Assembly (NCBI GenBank): GCA_016790635.1
Contig: JAEUOR010000062.1
Location: forward strand, 1 to 64,000
Direction: 5' to 3'
DNA length: 64,000 nt
From: Burkholderiales bacterium
GTDB taxonomy: Bacteria; Pseudomonadota; Gammaproteobacteria; Burkholderiales; JAEUOS01
Part shown: positions 52,394 to 62,429 of the stretch, one piece after another
Numbering within the stretch: position 1 is the first letter of the stretch
How the letters are laid out: every line of letters starts with the position of its first letter
Translations under genes and position numbers: made by a program
The notes under the pieces: model-generated
Seen by the model: only the letters and a program-made list of their open reading frames with translations
Database searches by the model: none
What the model was told of the DNA's origin: nothing

Positions 52394-52449
52394 AGTCGCC
52401 AAGGGCTGGGGTACGAGCCGACCACCCGGTCCGCGAGTACCCGGCAGGC

Positions 52450-53100
52450 CTACTTACCACCCGCCGCCGCAAGCAAAGTCGCCACGTCCTTCTGGCCGCG
52501 CATGCGGGCGTGGGCGAGCGGCGTGACGCCCTGGTGATCCGGCAGGTTGGGATTGGCCCCGGCGGCCAGGACCATGCGCACGATCTCGACGTGCGCCGCC
52601 CCGCCATCGCCTAGGATCACCGCTTCGAGCAGACAAGTCCAGCCCAGGTTGTTGACGTGGTCGATGGCGACCCGGGTCTTGAGGAGTTCACGCACGGTCT
52701 CGACATGCCCGTAATGGCAGGCGGGAATCAGCGCCGTGCCGCCGAAACGGTTGGTGCTCTTGAGGTCGGCGCCTGCGCCAAGGGTCAGACGCAGTATCTC
52801 CAGGCGCCCGCGCGCCCCTGCCAGGAGATAGGGGCTGTCCTGGATCGAATCCTTGGCATTCACATCAGCGCCGGCACCGATGAGCAGGCGCGCGCATTCG
52901 ATGCAATTGGACTGGGTGGCTGCCAGCAGGGCAGTACGTGACAAGGCATCGCGCGCACGAACGCTTGCGCCCTGCCCCAGCAGGCGCCGCACTTCACCCG
53001 CGTCGGCGCGCGCCGCAGCTTCAATGAGGGCGCCGTCGGCACCCGACTGCGCGAAGGCCGGCAAGGTCAGGCAGACGGCCAGGAACCAGAACATTCGCAT
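52450..53100 (-). CDS. Exported ankyrin-repeat protein
   Basis: 216 residues with a signal peptide (MRMFWFLAVCLTLPAFAQSG). Five or more ankyrin repeats follow, each about 33 residues with the pattern G-A-x-x-x-x-D-x-x-G-x-T-P/A-L (for example DALSRTALLAATQ and NRFGGTALIPACHYGH). It is likely a periplasmic protein-binding scaffold. Divergent from ribBA. Confidence 0.88.
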   Translation of the reverse strand: MRMFWFLAVCLTLPAFAQSGADGALIEAAARADAGEVRRLLGQGASVRARDALSRTALLAATQSNCIECARLLIGAGADVNAKDSIQDSPYLLAGARGRLEILRLTLGAGADLKSTNRFGGTALIPACHYGHVETVRELLKTRVAIDHVNNLGWTCLLEAVILGDGGAAHVEIVRMVLAAGANPNLPDHQGVTPLAHARMRGQKDVATLLAAAGGK

Positions 53101-53198
53101 CGGGTCGCATTCGCCTCAAAAAGCGGATTATGCCGAGTCGGTGCGACGCGCGACGCGGGTAGAATTGAGTCCTTTGCCATGCATTGGGGAGTTCGCGC

Positions 53199-54338
53199 AT
53201 GTCGCAACGCCTGACGGTGGTCGCCAGCGACCCACAGGAAGCCGCGATCAGCGGTGTGAACGAGATCGTCGCCGAACTGAAGGCCGGGCGCATGGTCGTG
53301 GTGGTCGATGACGAGGATCGCGAGAACGAAGGCGACCTCCTGATGGCGGCCGAGTACGTCACGCCCGAGGCGATCAATTTCATGGCGCGCTATGGACGCG
53401 GACTGATTTGCCTGACGCTGACCGGCGATCATTGCCGCCGCCTCAACCTGCCGCTCATGGTGTCCGCCAACGGCACGCGCCACGGCACCAATTTCACCGT
53501 CTCGATCGAAGCAGCCGAAGGCGTCTCCACCGGCATTTCCGCGGCCGATCGCGCCCGTACCGTGCAAGCTGCCATCGCGCCCGCAGCCGGGCCGTCCGAC
53601 ATCGTCCAGCCCGGCCATATTTTCCCGCTCATGGCCGAGCCGGGCGGCGTGCTGGTGCGCGCCGGCCACACCGAAGCCGGCTGCGACCTGGCGGCAATGG
53701 CAGGGGCCATCCCGGCGGCGGTGATCTGCGAGATCCTCAATGAGGACGGCAGCATGGCGCGCCTGCCGGACCTGATCGCGTTCGCGCGCACCCACGGTCT
53801 CAAGATCGGCACCATCGCCGACCTGATCCATCATCGCAGCCGCAACGAGTCCCTGGTCCTGCGCGTCGCGGAACGCGAAATCGTCAACGCCCACGGCGCC
53901 TTCCGCACCGTCGTCTACCGCGACCGCGCCGGCGGCGGCGCGCACCTGGCGCTGGTGCGCGGCACACCGGCGCCGACCGAGGAGACGCTGGTGCGCGTGC
54001 ATGAACCGTTGTCCACGCTGGACCTGCTCGACACCGGAGGCGGCACGCACTCGTGGAGCGTCGATGCGGCACTGGCCGCGGTGGCCAGACGCGGCAGCGG
54101 CGTGGTCGTGCTCCTTAATGCCGGGGAATCGCCCGACGAACTGGTGACGCGCTGCAAGGACATGAGCGAAGGCGTTCGTCCACGCATCAAGATGGACCTG
54201 CGCACCTACGGCATCGGCGCGCAGATCCTGCGCGACCTCGGCGTGGGGCGCATGTGCCTCATGGCCAACCCGCGCAAGATGCCCTCGATGACGGGCTTCG
54301 ACCTCGAGGTCACAGGCTACCTGGCGCCGCAGGCATGA
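53199..54338 (+). CDS. ribBA: 3,4-dihydroxy-2-butanone 4-phosphate synthase with degenerate GTP cyclohydrolase II domain
   Basis: 379 residues from ATG 53199 (GGGAG 8 nt upstream). The RibB half (1-205) has DDEDRENEGDL and RAGHTEAGCDLA. The RibA half ends TYGIGAQILRDLGV as usual, but the zinc-binding cysteines expected after the RVHE motif are replaced (LSTLDLLDTGGGTHSW), so GTP cyclohydrolase II activity is unlikely. This degenerate form is known in betaproteobacteria. A separate RibA would be needed. First of a four-gene block with ATGA overlaps. Confidence 0.92.
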   Translation: MSQRLTVVASDPQEAAISGVNEIVAELKAGRMVVVVDDEDRENEGDLLMAAEYVTPEAINFMARYGRGLICLTLTGDHCRRLNLPLMVSANGTRHGTNFTVSIEAAEGVSTGISAADRARTVQAAIAPAAGPSDIVQPGHIFPLMAEPGGVLVRAGHTEAGCDLAAMAGAIPAAVICEILNEDGSMARLPDLIAFARTHGLKIGTIADLIHHRSRNESLVLRVAEREIVNAHGAFRTVVYRDRAGGGAHLALVRGTPAPTEETLVRVHEPLSTLDLLDTGGGTHSWSVDAALAAVARRGSGVVVLLNAGESPDELVTRCKDMSEGVRPRIKMDLRTYGIGAQILRDLGVGRMCLMANPRKMPSMTGFDLEVTGYLAPQA

Positions 54339-54799
54339 GCGACGATCGCGCTGGCTACGACGACTCCCTCTCGGGGGAGGGTTTGCGCTGCGGCGTCGTG
54401 CAGGCGCGTTTCAACGGCGCCATCGTCGGCGCTTTGCGCGAACGCTGTGTCGCGGAGTTGATCCGCCTGGGCGTCGCCGAGGACGACATCGAGGTCGTGT
54501 CCGTGCCCGGAGCGCTGGAGATTCCGTTGGCACTCAAGCTGATGGCCGAGTCTGACGATTTCGACGCGCTGATCGCACTGGGCTGCGTGGTGCGCGGCGA
54601 AACCTACCATTTCGAGATCGTCTGCAACGAATCGGCGCGCGGGGTCGGACAGGTGCAACTGGAGACAGGCGTGCCGATCGCCAACGCCATCCTGACCGTC
54701 GAGGACGACGCGCAGGCCCAGGCGCGTCTCGACAAGGGCACCGACGCGGCGCGTGTCGCCATCGAGATGGCGCTGCTGGCCTCCGAATTGACGCAATGA
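54335..54799 (+). CDS. ribH: 6,7-dimethyl-8-ribityllumazine synthase
   Basis: 154 residues overlapping ribBA by ATGA. Typical segments are VVQARFNGAIVGAL, VSVPGALEIPLAL, GCVVRGETYHFEIVCNES and TGVPIANAILT, quoted separately. It joins the ribBA product to the aminopyrimidine to make lumazine. Overlaps nusB by 4 nt. Confidence 0.97.
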   Translation: MSDDRAGYDDSLSGEGLRCGVVQARFNGAIVGALRERCVAELIRLGVAEDDIEVVSVPGALEIPLALKLMAESDDFDALIALGCVVRGETYHFEIVCNESARGVGQVQLETGVPIANAILTVEDDAQAQARLDKGTDAARVAIEMALLASELTQ

Positions 54800-55227
54800 A
54801 AAGCGCGCGTCGCCGCTCCCGCGAGTTTGCGGTGCAGGGCTTATACCAATGGCAGCTCAACGCCAGCGAACCGGCACGCATCGCTGATGACCTGGCCGCC
54901 GCCAAAGGGTTCGAGCAGGCCGATGAGGCGCATTTCCGCGAACTCCTGACCGGCGCCGCGGGCCATGCGCATTCCTTGCGCGAGAGCCTGGCGCCGGCGC
55001 TTGACCGGCCGGTGTCGTCCTTGTCGCCGGTCGAGCACGCGATCCTCCTGGTCGGCGCCTACGAGCTCGTCCACCACCCGGAGATCCCCTACCGGGTGGT
55101 CATCAACGAGTGCGTCGAACTGGCCAAGACCTTCGGCGGCACCGACGGCTTCAAGTACGTCAACGGCGTGCTTGACAAGCTCGCCGCAGCAGGACGGGCC
55201 GCGGAAGTCGCCGCCGCGCGCCGCTAG
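54796..55227 (+). CDS. nusB: Transcription antitermination factor NusB
   Basis: 143 residues, all helical. The start KSARRRSREFAVQGLYQWQ and the end YRVVINECVELAKTFGG with GFKYVNGVLDKL are standard NusB. It acts with NusE and NusG in rRNA antitermination. The ribH-nusB coupling is widespread in proteobacteria. Confidence 0.97.
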   Translation: MKSARRRSREFAVQGLYQWQLNASEPARIADDLAAAKGFEQADEAHFRELLTGAAGHAHSLRESLAPALDRPVSSLSPVEHAILLVGAYELVHHPEIPYRVVINECVELAKTFGGTDGFKYVNGVLDKLAAAGRAAEVAAARR

Positions 55228-55260
55228 GGAATCTGCCGCAGCCGGCGGCAAGCGCGCCCC

Positions 55261-56232
55261 ATGGCCTCGGAATTCGAGCTGATCGGGCGGTATTTCACCC
55301 GCCCCGCGCGGCGCGCGCAGCTGGGCGTGGGGGACGACTGCGCACTCATCGAAGCCGCGCCGGGAATGACGCTCGCGGTCTCGACCGACCTCCTGGTCGC
55401 CGGGACGCATTTTTTTCCGGACACCGATGCAAGGAGGCTGGGGCACAAGACGCTCGCGGTCAACCTCTCGGACCTGGCGGCGATGGGCGCGACGCCGCGC
55501 TACGCAACCCTCACGATGAGCCTTCCGCAGGCCGACGAAGCCTGGCTGGCTGCGTTCGCGGCCGGCTTTTTCGCGCTGGCCGACTTGCATGGCGTCGAAC
55601 TGATCGGCGGGGACACGACGCGCGGGCCGCTGACCCTGGGGGTGACCATCATGGGGGAAGTGCCGCACGACGCTGCTATCCGGCGTAGCGGCGCGCGCGC
55701 CGGCGATGACGTCTGGGTGTCGGGCACGCTGGGGGATGCGGCGCTGGGGCTGGCATTCCTGCGCGGCGCCAGCGCATTGGACCAGCCTTCGGCGCGCTTC
55801 TGTGTCGAACGACTGGAGGCTCCGACCCCGCGCGTGACGCTGGGCCTGCAACTGGCCGGAATCGCCACGGCCATGATTGATGTGTCGGACGGCCTGGGCG
55901 GCGACCTGGCGCATGTGGCGCGTGCGTCCGCGGTGACGGCGACGCTGCGCGCCTCCGACCTGCCGCTCTCCTTCGCGCTGGCCGGTCTGCCGCCCGACGA
56001 GGCGCTGCGGCTGGCGCTGGGCGGCGGCGACGACTATGAACTTTGCTTCACGGCGCCGCCTGCACTGCGCGCGGCGGTCGAGCGCGCCGGGCAGGCAGCC
56101 CAGGTGCGGTTGACCCGCATCGGCAGCATCGACGCGGATGCGACGCCGGACCGCGCGCTGCGACTGGTCGGCGCTGACGGGCAGGACATGCCGCTCGCGC
56201 CGGGTTTCGACCACTTCGCCGTGCGCACGTGA
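55261..56232 (+). CDS. thiL: Thiamine-monophosphate kinase
   Basis: 323 residues. The ATP/Mg site is shown by GVGDDCALI, STDLLVAGTHFF, and the later IDVSDGLGGDL and GGGDDYELCF motifs. It makes thiamine diphosphate. It follows nusB by 33 nt and overlaps pgpA by 4 nt in GTGA. Confidence 0.96.
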   Translation: MASEFELIGRYFTRPARRAQLGVGDDCALIEAAPGMTLAVSTDLLVAGTHFFPDTDARRLGHKTLAVNLSDLAAMGATPRYATLTMSLPQADEAWLAAFAAGFFALADLHGVELIGGDTTRGPLTLGVTIMGEVPHDAAIRRSGARAGDDVWVSGTLGDAALGLAFLRGASALDQPSARFCVERLEAPTPRVTLGLQLAGIATAMIDVSDGLGGDLAHVARASAVTATLRASDLPLSFALAGLPPDEALRLALGGGDDYELCFTAPPALRAAVERAGQAAQVRLTRIGSIDADATPDRALRLVGADGQDMPLAPGFDHFAVRT

Positions 56233-56714
56233 AGCCCCGCCCGACGCTGGTCTGGATGCTGGGTTCGCCAGCACGCGCGATCGCCTTCGGGCTAGGCAGC
56301 GGGCTCCTGCGGCCTGCGCCGGGCACCTGGGGCACGTTGGCGGGCTGGGCCGCGTTCGCGATCTTCCTGGCCCCCCTGGCACCGGCCTGGCAACTCGCCG
56401 CCTGCTGCGGCGGCTTCGCGCTGGGCGTCTGGGCCTGCGACCGCTGCGGCCGCGACCTCGGCGTGGCCGATCACGGCGGCATGGTCTTCGACGAGGTGAT
56501 CGCCTTCTGGCTGGTCCTGATTCTGGTGCCGGCCACCTGGGCCGCGCAGGGCGCTGCATTCCTGCTTTTTCGTGCTTTCGACATCGCTAAACCGCAGCCG
56601 ATCCGCCACTTCGACGCACGTTGGAAAAACGGCTTCGGCGTCATGTTCGACGACCTGCTCGCGGCAGGCTACACCCTGCTCCTTTTCGCCTTGTGGATGA
56701 GGTTGACCTCATGA
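56229..56714 (+). CDS. pgpA: Phosphatidylglycerophosphatase A
   Basis: 161 residues from a GTG. Membrane helices flank the family motifs GSGLLRPAPGTWGTLAGW and DHGGMVFDEVIAFW, with FDIAKPQPIRHFD and FDDLLAAGY towards the end. It dephosphorylates phosphatidylglycerol phosphate in the inner membrane. Confidence 0.96.
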   Translation: MKPRPTLVWMLGSPARAIAFGLGSGLLRPAPGTWGTLAGWAAFAIFLAPLAPAWQLAACCGGFALGVWACDRCGRDLGVADHGGMVFDEVIAFWLVLILVPATWAAQGAAFLLFRAFDIAKPQPIRHFDARWKNGFGVMFDDLLAAGYTLLLFALWMRLTS

Positions 56715-57208
56715 ACGAACCGGAACTTGTCACCTTGGCCGCACGTGTCGGCCACGCACTCCTGCGCCGCGAAGTCATGGTGGCGACCGCCGAATCGTGC
56801 ACCGGCGGCTGGATCGCGGCGACCCTGACCGCCGTTGCCGGCAGTTCGCAATGGGTGGAACGCGGGTACGTCACCTATTCCAACGCCGCCAAGGAGTCGC
56901 TCTTGGGCGTGCCCGGCGCGCTCATCGCCGTCCACGGCGCAGTCAGCGAGCCGGTGGCGCGCGCCATGGCGGAGGGGGCGCTGGCGCGCTCCCGCGCGCA
57001 CCTGGCGCTCTCGGTCACGGGCGTGGCCGGCCCGGGCGGTGGATCGGTAGCCAAGCCGGTCGGCATGGTTTGCTTCGGCTGGGCCGCGGCGGGTGAGGCC
57101 ACCCGGGTCGAGACCCGTCTCCTGGCGGGGGACCGCGACCAGGTACGCCGCGCCGCGGTGATCCACGCCCTCGAAGGGCTGCTTGCAAGCCTCGGCGAAT
57201 CGGGGTAG
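56711..57208 (+). CDS. pncC: Nicotinamide-nucleotide amidase PncC (CinA C-terminal domain)
   Basis: 165 residues, an isolated CinA C-terminal domain. Landmark motifs are TAESCTGGWIAATLT, RGYVTYSNAAKESLLGV and SVTGVAGPGGGS. It deamidates NMN to nicotinate mononucleotide. ATGA overlap with pgpA. Confidence 0.95.
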   Translation: MNEPELVTLAARVGHALLRREVMVATAESCTGGWIAATLTAVAGSSQWVERGYVTYSNAAKESLLGVPGALIAVHGAVSEPVARAMAEGALARSRAHLALSVTGVAGPGGGSVAKPVGMVCFGWAAAGEATRVETRLLAGDRDQVRRAAVIHALEGLLASLGESG

Positions 57209-57219
57209 ACTCGGTTTTA

Positions 57220-57235
57220 CTGTATGAATTAGCAG
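57220..57235. promoter_or_regulatory. LexA (SOS) operator upstream of recA
   Basis: CTGTATGAATTAGCAG fits CTG-N10-CAG, the proteobacterial LexA consensus, and lies 92-137 nt before the candidate recA starts, in the pncC-recA gap. The internal spacer is AT-rich and asymmetric. Confidence 0.75.
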
Positions 57236-57356
57236 TGCTGTCTTTTCATACACAACCCCTTAACTTTCCGGCCGCCTGCGGCGCGCGGCGCCGGACCCCG
57301 TAAACTCGTCGCCACGGAGAATCGCCATGGGTAGCGTGACCGCCATAGGAGCAGCA

Positions 57357-58382
<1,026 letters not shown>

Positions 58383-58403
58383 CCGGCAACTCAATTGGCA
58401 GCG

Positions 58404-58898
58404 ATGTTTCGCGCGCCACGAAAGTCCACGGCCGGCGAAACTGATCCGGCCACGCCGGCCGATTTGCGTCGGCGCGCCATCGCGCATCTGGCAAGGCGGG
58501 AATACAGCCGTGCCGAACTTGCGGCACGGCTGGCGCGCAATGGCGGTGATGCGGCGGAGGTCGCGGACGTCGTCGCCGTCCTGGCGGAACAGGGACTGTT
58601 ATCGGATCAGCGCTTCGCCGAGTCGCTTGTGCGTACGCGTGCACAACGTTATGGCAGCACCCGCATCGCAGGCGAACTGCGCTCGCGCGGCGTCGCCGCG
58701 GATGACTCCGGGCTCATGGTGTCGTTGCGCGAAAGCGACGCCGAGAGGGCAAGCGCGCTGTGGCAGCGCAAGTACGGGACGCCTGCCGGCGATATTGCCG
58801 GCAGGGCCAAGCAAATGCGTTTTCTGGAGGCCCGCGGCTTCCCTCCGGATGTCATCCGCAAAGTGGTTCCTCCGGTGGCTACCCGGGGGCGCCCCTAG
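58404..58898 (+). CDS. recX: Regulatory protein RecX
   Basis: 164 residues from ATG 58404. RecX repeats of three helices are recognisable: AIAHLARREYSRAELAARL, then GLLSDQRFAESLVRTRAQRYG. It inhibits RecA filament growth. Twenty-one nt after recA, likely the same transcript. Confidence 0.92.
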   Translation: MFRAPRKSTAGETDPATPADLRRRAIAHLARREYSRAELAARLARNGGDAAEVADVVAVLAEQGLLSDQRFAESLVRTRAQRYGSTRIAGELRSRGVAADDSGLMVSLRESDAERASALWQRKYGTPAGDIAGRAKQMRFLEARGFPPDVIRKVVPPVATRGRP

Positions 58899-59139
58899 CG
58901 CTCGCTGTCTGCCGGGATCGTTCGCGGCAGTTTCCGCCAGCGCGAGAGATTGCCCAGCGCTGCCACATGGACATGAGGCAGCGCCTCGCGGAGCGCGGGC
59001 CGGGCCCCGTCAGTGCGCCTGGATATCGACCGGTCCGCCGCAACGGCAAAAAACCCTTTAGTCTCTGGCCCGCGGCGTACCGGCTGGTCCGTGCTGGCGC
59101 GCCTGGCCGCATGTTGCCGGCTTTTCGAGGAGAACCAAG

Positions 59140-60306
59140 GTGAAAGTCCACGAGTATCAAGGTAAAGAGATCCTGCGCAATTTCGCGATTCCGACACCGC
59201 GCGGTATCGCCTGCTTTTCGGTCGATGAGGCCGTCGCCGCCGCCGAGAAGCTGGGCGGCCCGGTATGGGTGGTCAAGGCGCAGATCCACGCTGGCGGACG
59301 CGGAAAAGGCGGGGGGGTCAAGGTCGCCCGTTCGATCGCGGAAGTAAGGGAAAAGGCCGGTCAGATCCTCGGCATGCAATTGATCACGCACCAGACCGGG
59401 CCGCAGGGCCAGAAAGTGCGGCGGCTCCTGATCGAGGACGGCGCCGACATTCGCAAGGAGTACTACGTCGCCGCCCTGACCGATCGCGCGAGCCAGAAAG
59501 TGGTGATGATGGCGTCTTCCGAAGGCGGCATGGACATCGAGCAGGTCGCGCACGACACGCCGGAGAAGATCCTCAAGGAATTCGTCGATCCGCTGACCGG
59601 CATGTCCGATGCGCAGGCCGACAACCTCGCGCGCGGCATCGGCGTGCCCGAAGCATCCCTGGCGGGGGCGCGCGACGTGTTCAAGAAACTCTTCGCCTGC
59701 TACATGCAGACCGACGCCTCGCTGGCCGAGATCAACCCGATGATCCTTGAGGGCAACGGCGGCATCAAGGCACTCGACGCCAAGTTCAATTTCGACGCCA
59801 ACGCGCTGTTCCGGCATCCCGAGATCGTCGCCTATCGCGACACCGACGAGGAAGACCCGGCCGAGATCGAAGCGTCCAAGTTCGACCTGGCCTATATCCA
59901 GCTGGACGGCAACATCGGCTGCCTGGTCAACGGCGCCGGGCTGGCCATGGCGACCATGGACACGATCAAGCTCTTCGGCGGCGAACCGGCCAACTTCCTC
60001 GACGTCGGCGGAGGCGCCACCGCCGAGAAGGTCACCGAAGCGTTCAAGATCATGCTCAAGAACCCGGGCCTGAAGGCGATCCTGGTCAACATCTTCGGCG
60101 GCATCATGCGCTGCGACACCATCGCCGAAGGAGTGATCGCGGCCTGCAAGGCGGTCAATCTGTCAGTGCCGCTGGTGGTGCGCATGAAGGGGACCAACGA
60201 GGACATCGGCAAGAAGATGCTGGCGGCCTCCGGGTTGCCGATCATCAGCGCCGAAACAATGGCCGAGGCGGCGCAAAAAGTCGTCGCGGCAGCGAAAAAG
60301 GGTTAG
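59140..60306 (+). CDS. sucC: Succinyl-CoA synthetase beta subunit
   Basis: 388 residues from GTG 59140, after GAGGAG. The ATP-grasp domain with QIHAGGRGKGGGVK and the C-terminal GGATAEKVTEAFKIML and NIFGGIMRCD segments identify it. Substrate-level phosphorylation step of the citric acid cycle. Only 3 nt separate it from sucD. Confidence 0.98.
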   Translation: MKVHEYQGKEILRNFAIPTPRGIACFSVDEAVAAAEKLGGPVWVVKAQIHAGGRGKGGGVKVARSIAEVREKAGQILGMQLITHQTGPQGQKVRRLLIEDGADIRKEYYVAALTDRASQKVVMMASSEGGMDIEQVAHDTPEKILKEFVDPLTGMSDAQADNLARGIGVPEASLAGARDVFKKLFACYMQTDASLAEINPMILEGNGGIKALDAKFNFDANALFRHPEIVAYRDTDEEDPAEIEASKFDLAYIQLDGNIGCLVNGAGLAMATMDTIKLFGGEPANFLDVGGGATAEKVTEAFKIMLKNPGLKAILVNIFGGIMRCDTIAEGVIAACKAVNLSVPLVVRMKGTNEDIGKKMLAASGLPIISAETMAEAAQKVVAAAKKG

Positions 60307-60309
60307 ACC

Positions 60310-61191
60310 ATGTCGATTCTGATCAACAAGAATACCCGCGTGATGACCCAGGGCATCACCGGCAAGACCGGCCAGTTCCACACCAAAATGTGCAAGGAAT
60401 ACGCCAACGGCGCGAACTGCTTCGTCGCCGGGGTCAACCCGAAGAAGGCCGGCGAGAGCTTTGAGGGTATCCCGATCTACGCCAGTGTCAAGGATGCGCG
60501 AGCACAGTCGGGCGCCACCGTCTCGGTGGTCTATGTGCCGCCGCCGGGCGCGGCGGCGGCGATATGGGAGGCCGTCGAGGCAGACCTTGATCTGGTCATC
60601 TGCATCACCGAGGGCATCCCGGTGCGCGACATGCTGGAGGTGCGCAATCGCATGCGCGCCCAGAACCGCAAGACCATCCTCCTCGGACCGAACTGCCCGG
60701 GGCTCATCACGCCGGAGGAGATCAAGATCGGCATCATGCCCGGCCACATTCACCGCAAGGGACGCATCGGGGTGGTGTCGCGCTCGGGCACCCTGACCTA
60801 CGAAGCGGTCGGCCAGCTCACCGAAATCGGCCTGGGACAATCCTCGGCGGTCGGCATCGGCGGCGACCCCATCAACGGCTTGAAGCACATCGACGTCATG
60901 AAGATGTTCAATGACGATCCCGACACCGACGCGGTGGTCATGATCGGCGAGATCGGCGGGCCCGACGAAGTCAACGCGGCCCGCTGGATCAAGGACAACA
61001 TGAAAAAGCCGGTAGTCGGATTCATCGCGGGAGTCACGGCCCCCCCGGGAAAACGCATGGGCCACGCCGGTGCGCTGATCTCGGGCGGCGAGGATACGGC
61101 TCAGGCCAAGCTGGCGATCATGGAGGAGTGTGGTATTCGTACCACGAAAAATCCCTCCGAAATGGCAGCGCTTCTCAAGCGCATGATCTAG
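60310..61191 (+). CDS. sucD: Succinyl-CoA synthetase alpha subunit
   Basis: 293 residues. CoA-binding TQGITGKTGQFHT lies at the N terminus, and the phosphohistidine occurs in MGHAGALISGG. Forms a heteromer with SucC. Followed by a perfect GC hairpin. Confidence 0.98.
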   Translation: MSILINKNTRVMTQGITGKTGQFHTKMCKEYANGANCFVAGVNPKKAGESFEGIPIYASVKDARAQSGATVSVVYVPPPGAAAAIWEAVEADLDLVICITEGIPVRDMLEVRNRMRAQNRKTILLGPNCPGLITPEEIKIGIMPGHIHRKGRIGVVSRSGTLTYEAVGQLTEIGLGQSSAVGIGGDPINGLKHIDVMKMFNDDPDTDAVVMIGEIGGPDEVNAARWIKDNMKKPVVGFIAGVTAPPGKRMGHAGALISGGEDTAQAKLAIMEECGIRTTKNPSEMAALLKRMI

Positions 61192-61198
61192 ATGCCTG

Positions 61199-61225
61199 CC
61201 GCGGCGCGCGCAACGCGCGCCGCGG
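61199..61225. terminator. Perfect GC hairpin between convergent sucD and terC
   Basis: CCGCGGCGCGCG (61199-61210) and CGCGCGCCGCGG (61214-61225) form a 12-bp stem with a 3-nt loop. It begins 8 nt after the sucD stop and 14 nt before the terC stop. No T tract follows on either side. Confidence 0.6.
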
Positions 61226-61238
61226 GGTCAGAAGACAT

Positions 61239-61922
61239 TCAGGCCGGTCGCGAACGCGCAGATTTTTGCATCAGGTATCCGGCTCCGAGCACTCCGCCGA
61301 TCACCACAAGGTACACGATCACTGCGAAAGAACGGTAGGGATCGACCCAAGGCTTCAGGAGTGGTTCGTCTAGCATCATCTTCACGGCTGTCCACGCCAG
61401 CACCCCCGCGCCCAGATACATGATGACCGGGAAGCGCTCGATCAGCTTGAGGATCATTGTCGATCCCCAGACCACGATCGGGATGCTGATCAACAAACCG
61501 ATGACAACCAGCAGGAAACTGCCATGCGCGGCCCCGGCCACGCCGAGTACGTTGTCGAGTCCCATCACGGCATCGGCGATGATGATGGTGCGCATCGCCT
61601 CCCAGAAATTCGACGCGGTATGCTTGTTCTCTCCACCGTCGTCGTGTTCGGGCTTGAGCAACTTGACGGCGATCCACACCAGCAAGGCGCCGCCGATCAG
61701 CAGCAGTCCGGGGATCTTCAGTAGCCATACGACGATCACTGTCATCGCCGAGCGCACGGCGATCGCTCCGACCGTACCCCACATGATGGCTTTTCTCTGC
61801 AAGTGCGGCGGCAGGCTGCGCGCCGCCAGTGCGATCACGATCGCGTTGTCCCCCGCCAGGACTAGATCAATCAGGATGATCGCCCCAAGCGCGGCGAACC
61901 ACTGCTGCGAAAACAATTCCAT
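61239..61922 (-). CDS. TerC/YjbE family membrane protein
   Basis: 227 residues with seven membrane helices. The two acidic signature loops of TerC are DLVLAGDNAIVIALAAR near the start and DAVMGLDNVLGVAG in the middle. Family members export manganese or supply metal to exported enzymes. I looked upstream for a yybP-ykoY manganese riboswitch and saw none. The recA-recX-sucCD-terC order is common in betaproteobacteria. Confidence 0.9.
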   Translation of the reverse strand: MELFSQQWFAALGAIILIDLVLAGDNAIVIALAARSLPPHLQRKAIMWGTVGAIAVRSAMTVIVVWLLKIPGLLLIGGALLVWIAVKLLKPEHDDGGENKHTASNFWEAMRTIIIADAVMGLDNVLGVAGAAHGSFLLVVIGLLISIPIVVWGSTMILKLIERFPVIMYLGAGVLAWTAVKMMLDEPLLKPWVDPYRSFAVIVYLVVIGGVLGAGYLMQKSARSRPA

Positions 61923-62429
61923 GCCCCCCCCTTGTCCCCAGTCGACTTGTTGTGCTTGATCGTGCCGGATCAGGGCAGCACGGCCGCGAATGGGAACACT
62001 TTACCGATAAAGTGACGGGCCGCTGCCTACGCAACAGCGAACGCCCCGCGGCGAACAGGTTTCAACCCCACTCGGCCGGCACCATACCACGCCAGAACTT
62101 CTCATGTCCTTGGGGTCGATGTGGTATTGGAGAGGCGACGCGAAAATCGGCAAAAAGGGCCGAACTGGCCACGAAATGCCCGAACCAAGGGCCTCCGGCA
62201 CCGTCCGGCGAATTTGAGGCTTGACTGCAAGAACGGTTATCATCATCCTGTTTATCCTGCGCTTTTTGTCTTCGCACACGCACTTGACGTAGAATCGCGC
62301 AAGCAGAAAAGCAGTTTCCGGGCGATCCTAGGGGAATAGCCCGAAAAATCGCAGAAGTGTCAGTCGAATTGCGCCGGTAGCGCTACCGGCCCCTTTCGAT
62401 GTTGCGGGCAAGAATTGGGGGAAACTCAG
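61923..62429. other. 507-nt intergenic region
   Basis: Divergent region between terC and the CHASE2 gene. Two short open frames (62121-62339 and one on the other strand) have no ribosome site or recognisable product. The only clear structure is the palindrome at 62373-62390. Promoters for both flanking genes must lie here, but no strong sigma-70 pair stands out. Confidence 0.5.
62373..62390. repeat. Perfect 18-bp palindrome upstream of the CHASE2 gene
   Basis: GCCGGTAGCGCTACCGGC is a perfect self-complement, 40 nt before the CHASE2 start and followed by CCCCTTT. It could be an operator, or a short attenuator hairpin with a 4-nt loop. No second copy is seen in the window. Confidence 0.6.

Noticed and set aside
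61923..62060. Possible yybP-ykoY manganese riboswitch upstream of terC
   Set aside because: The conserved loop sequences of that motif could not be found; only short G runs and a weak TTTATCGGTAAA inverted repeat are present.
62121..62339. 72-codon open frame in the terC-CHASE2 gap
   Set aside because: No ribosome site, no domain, and overlapping competing frames on the other strand.
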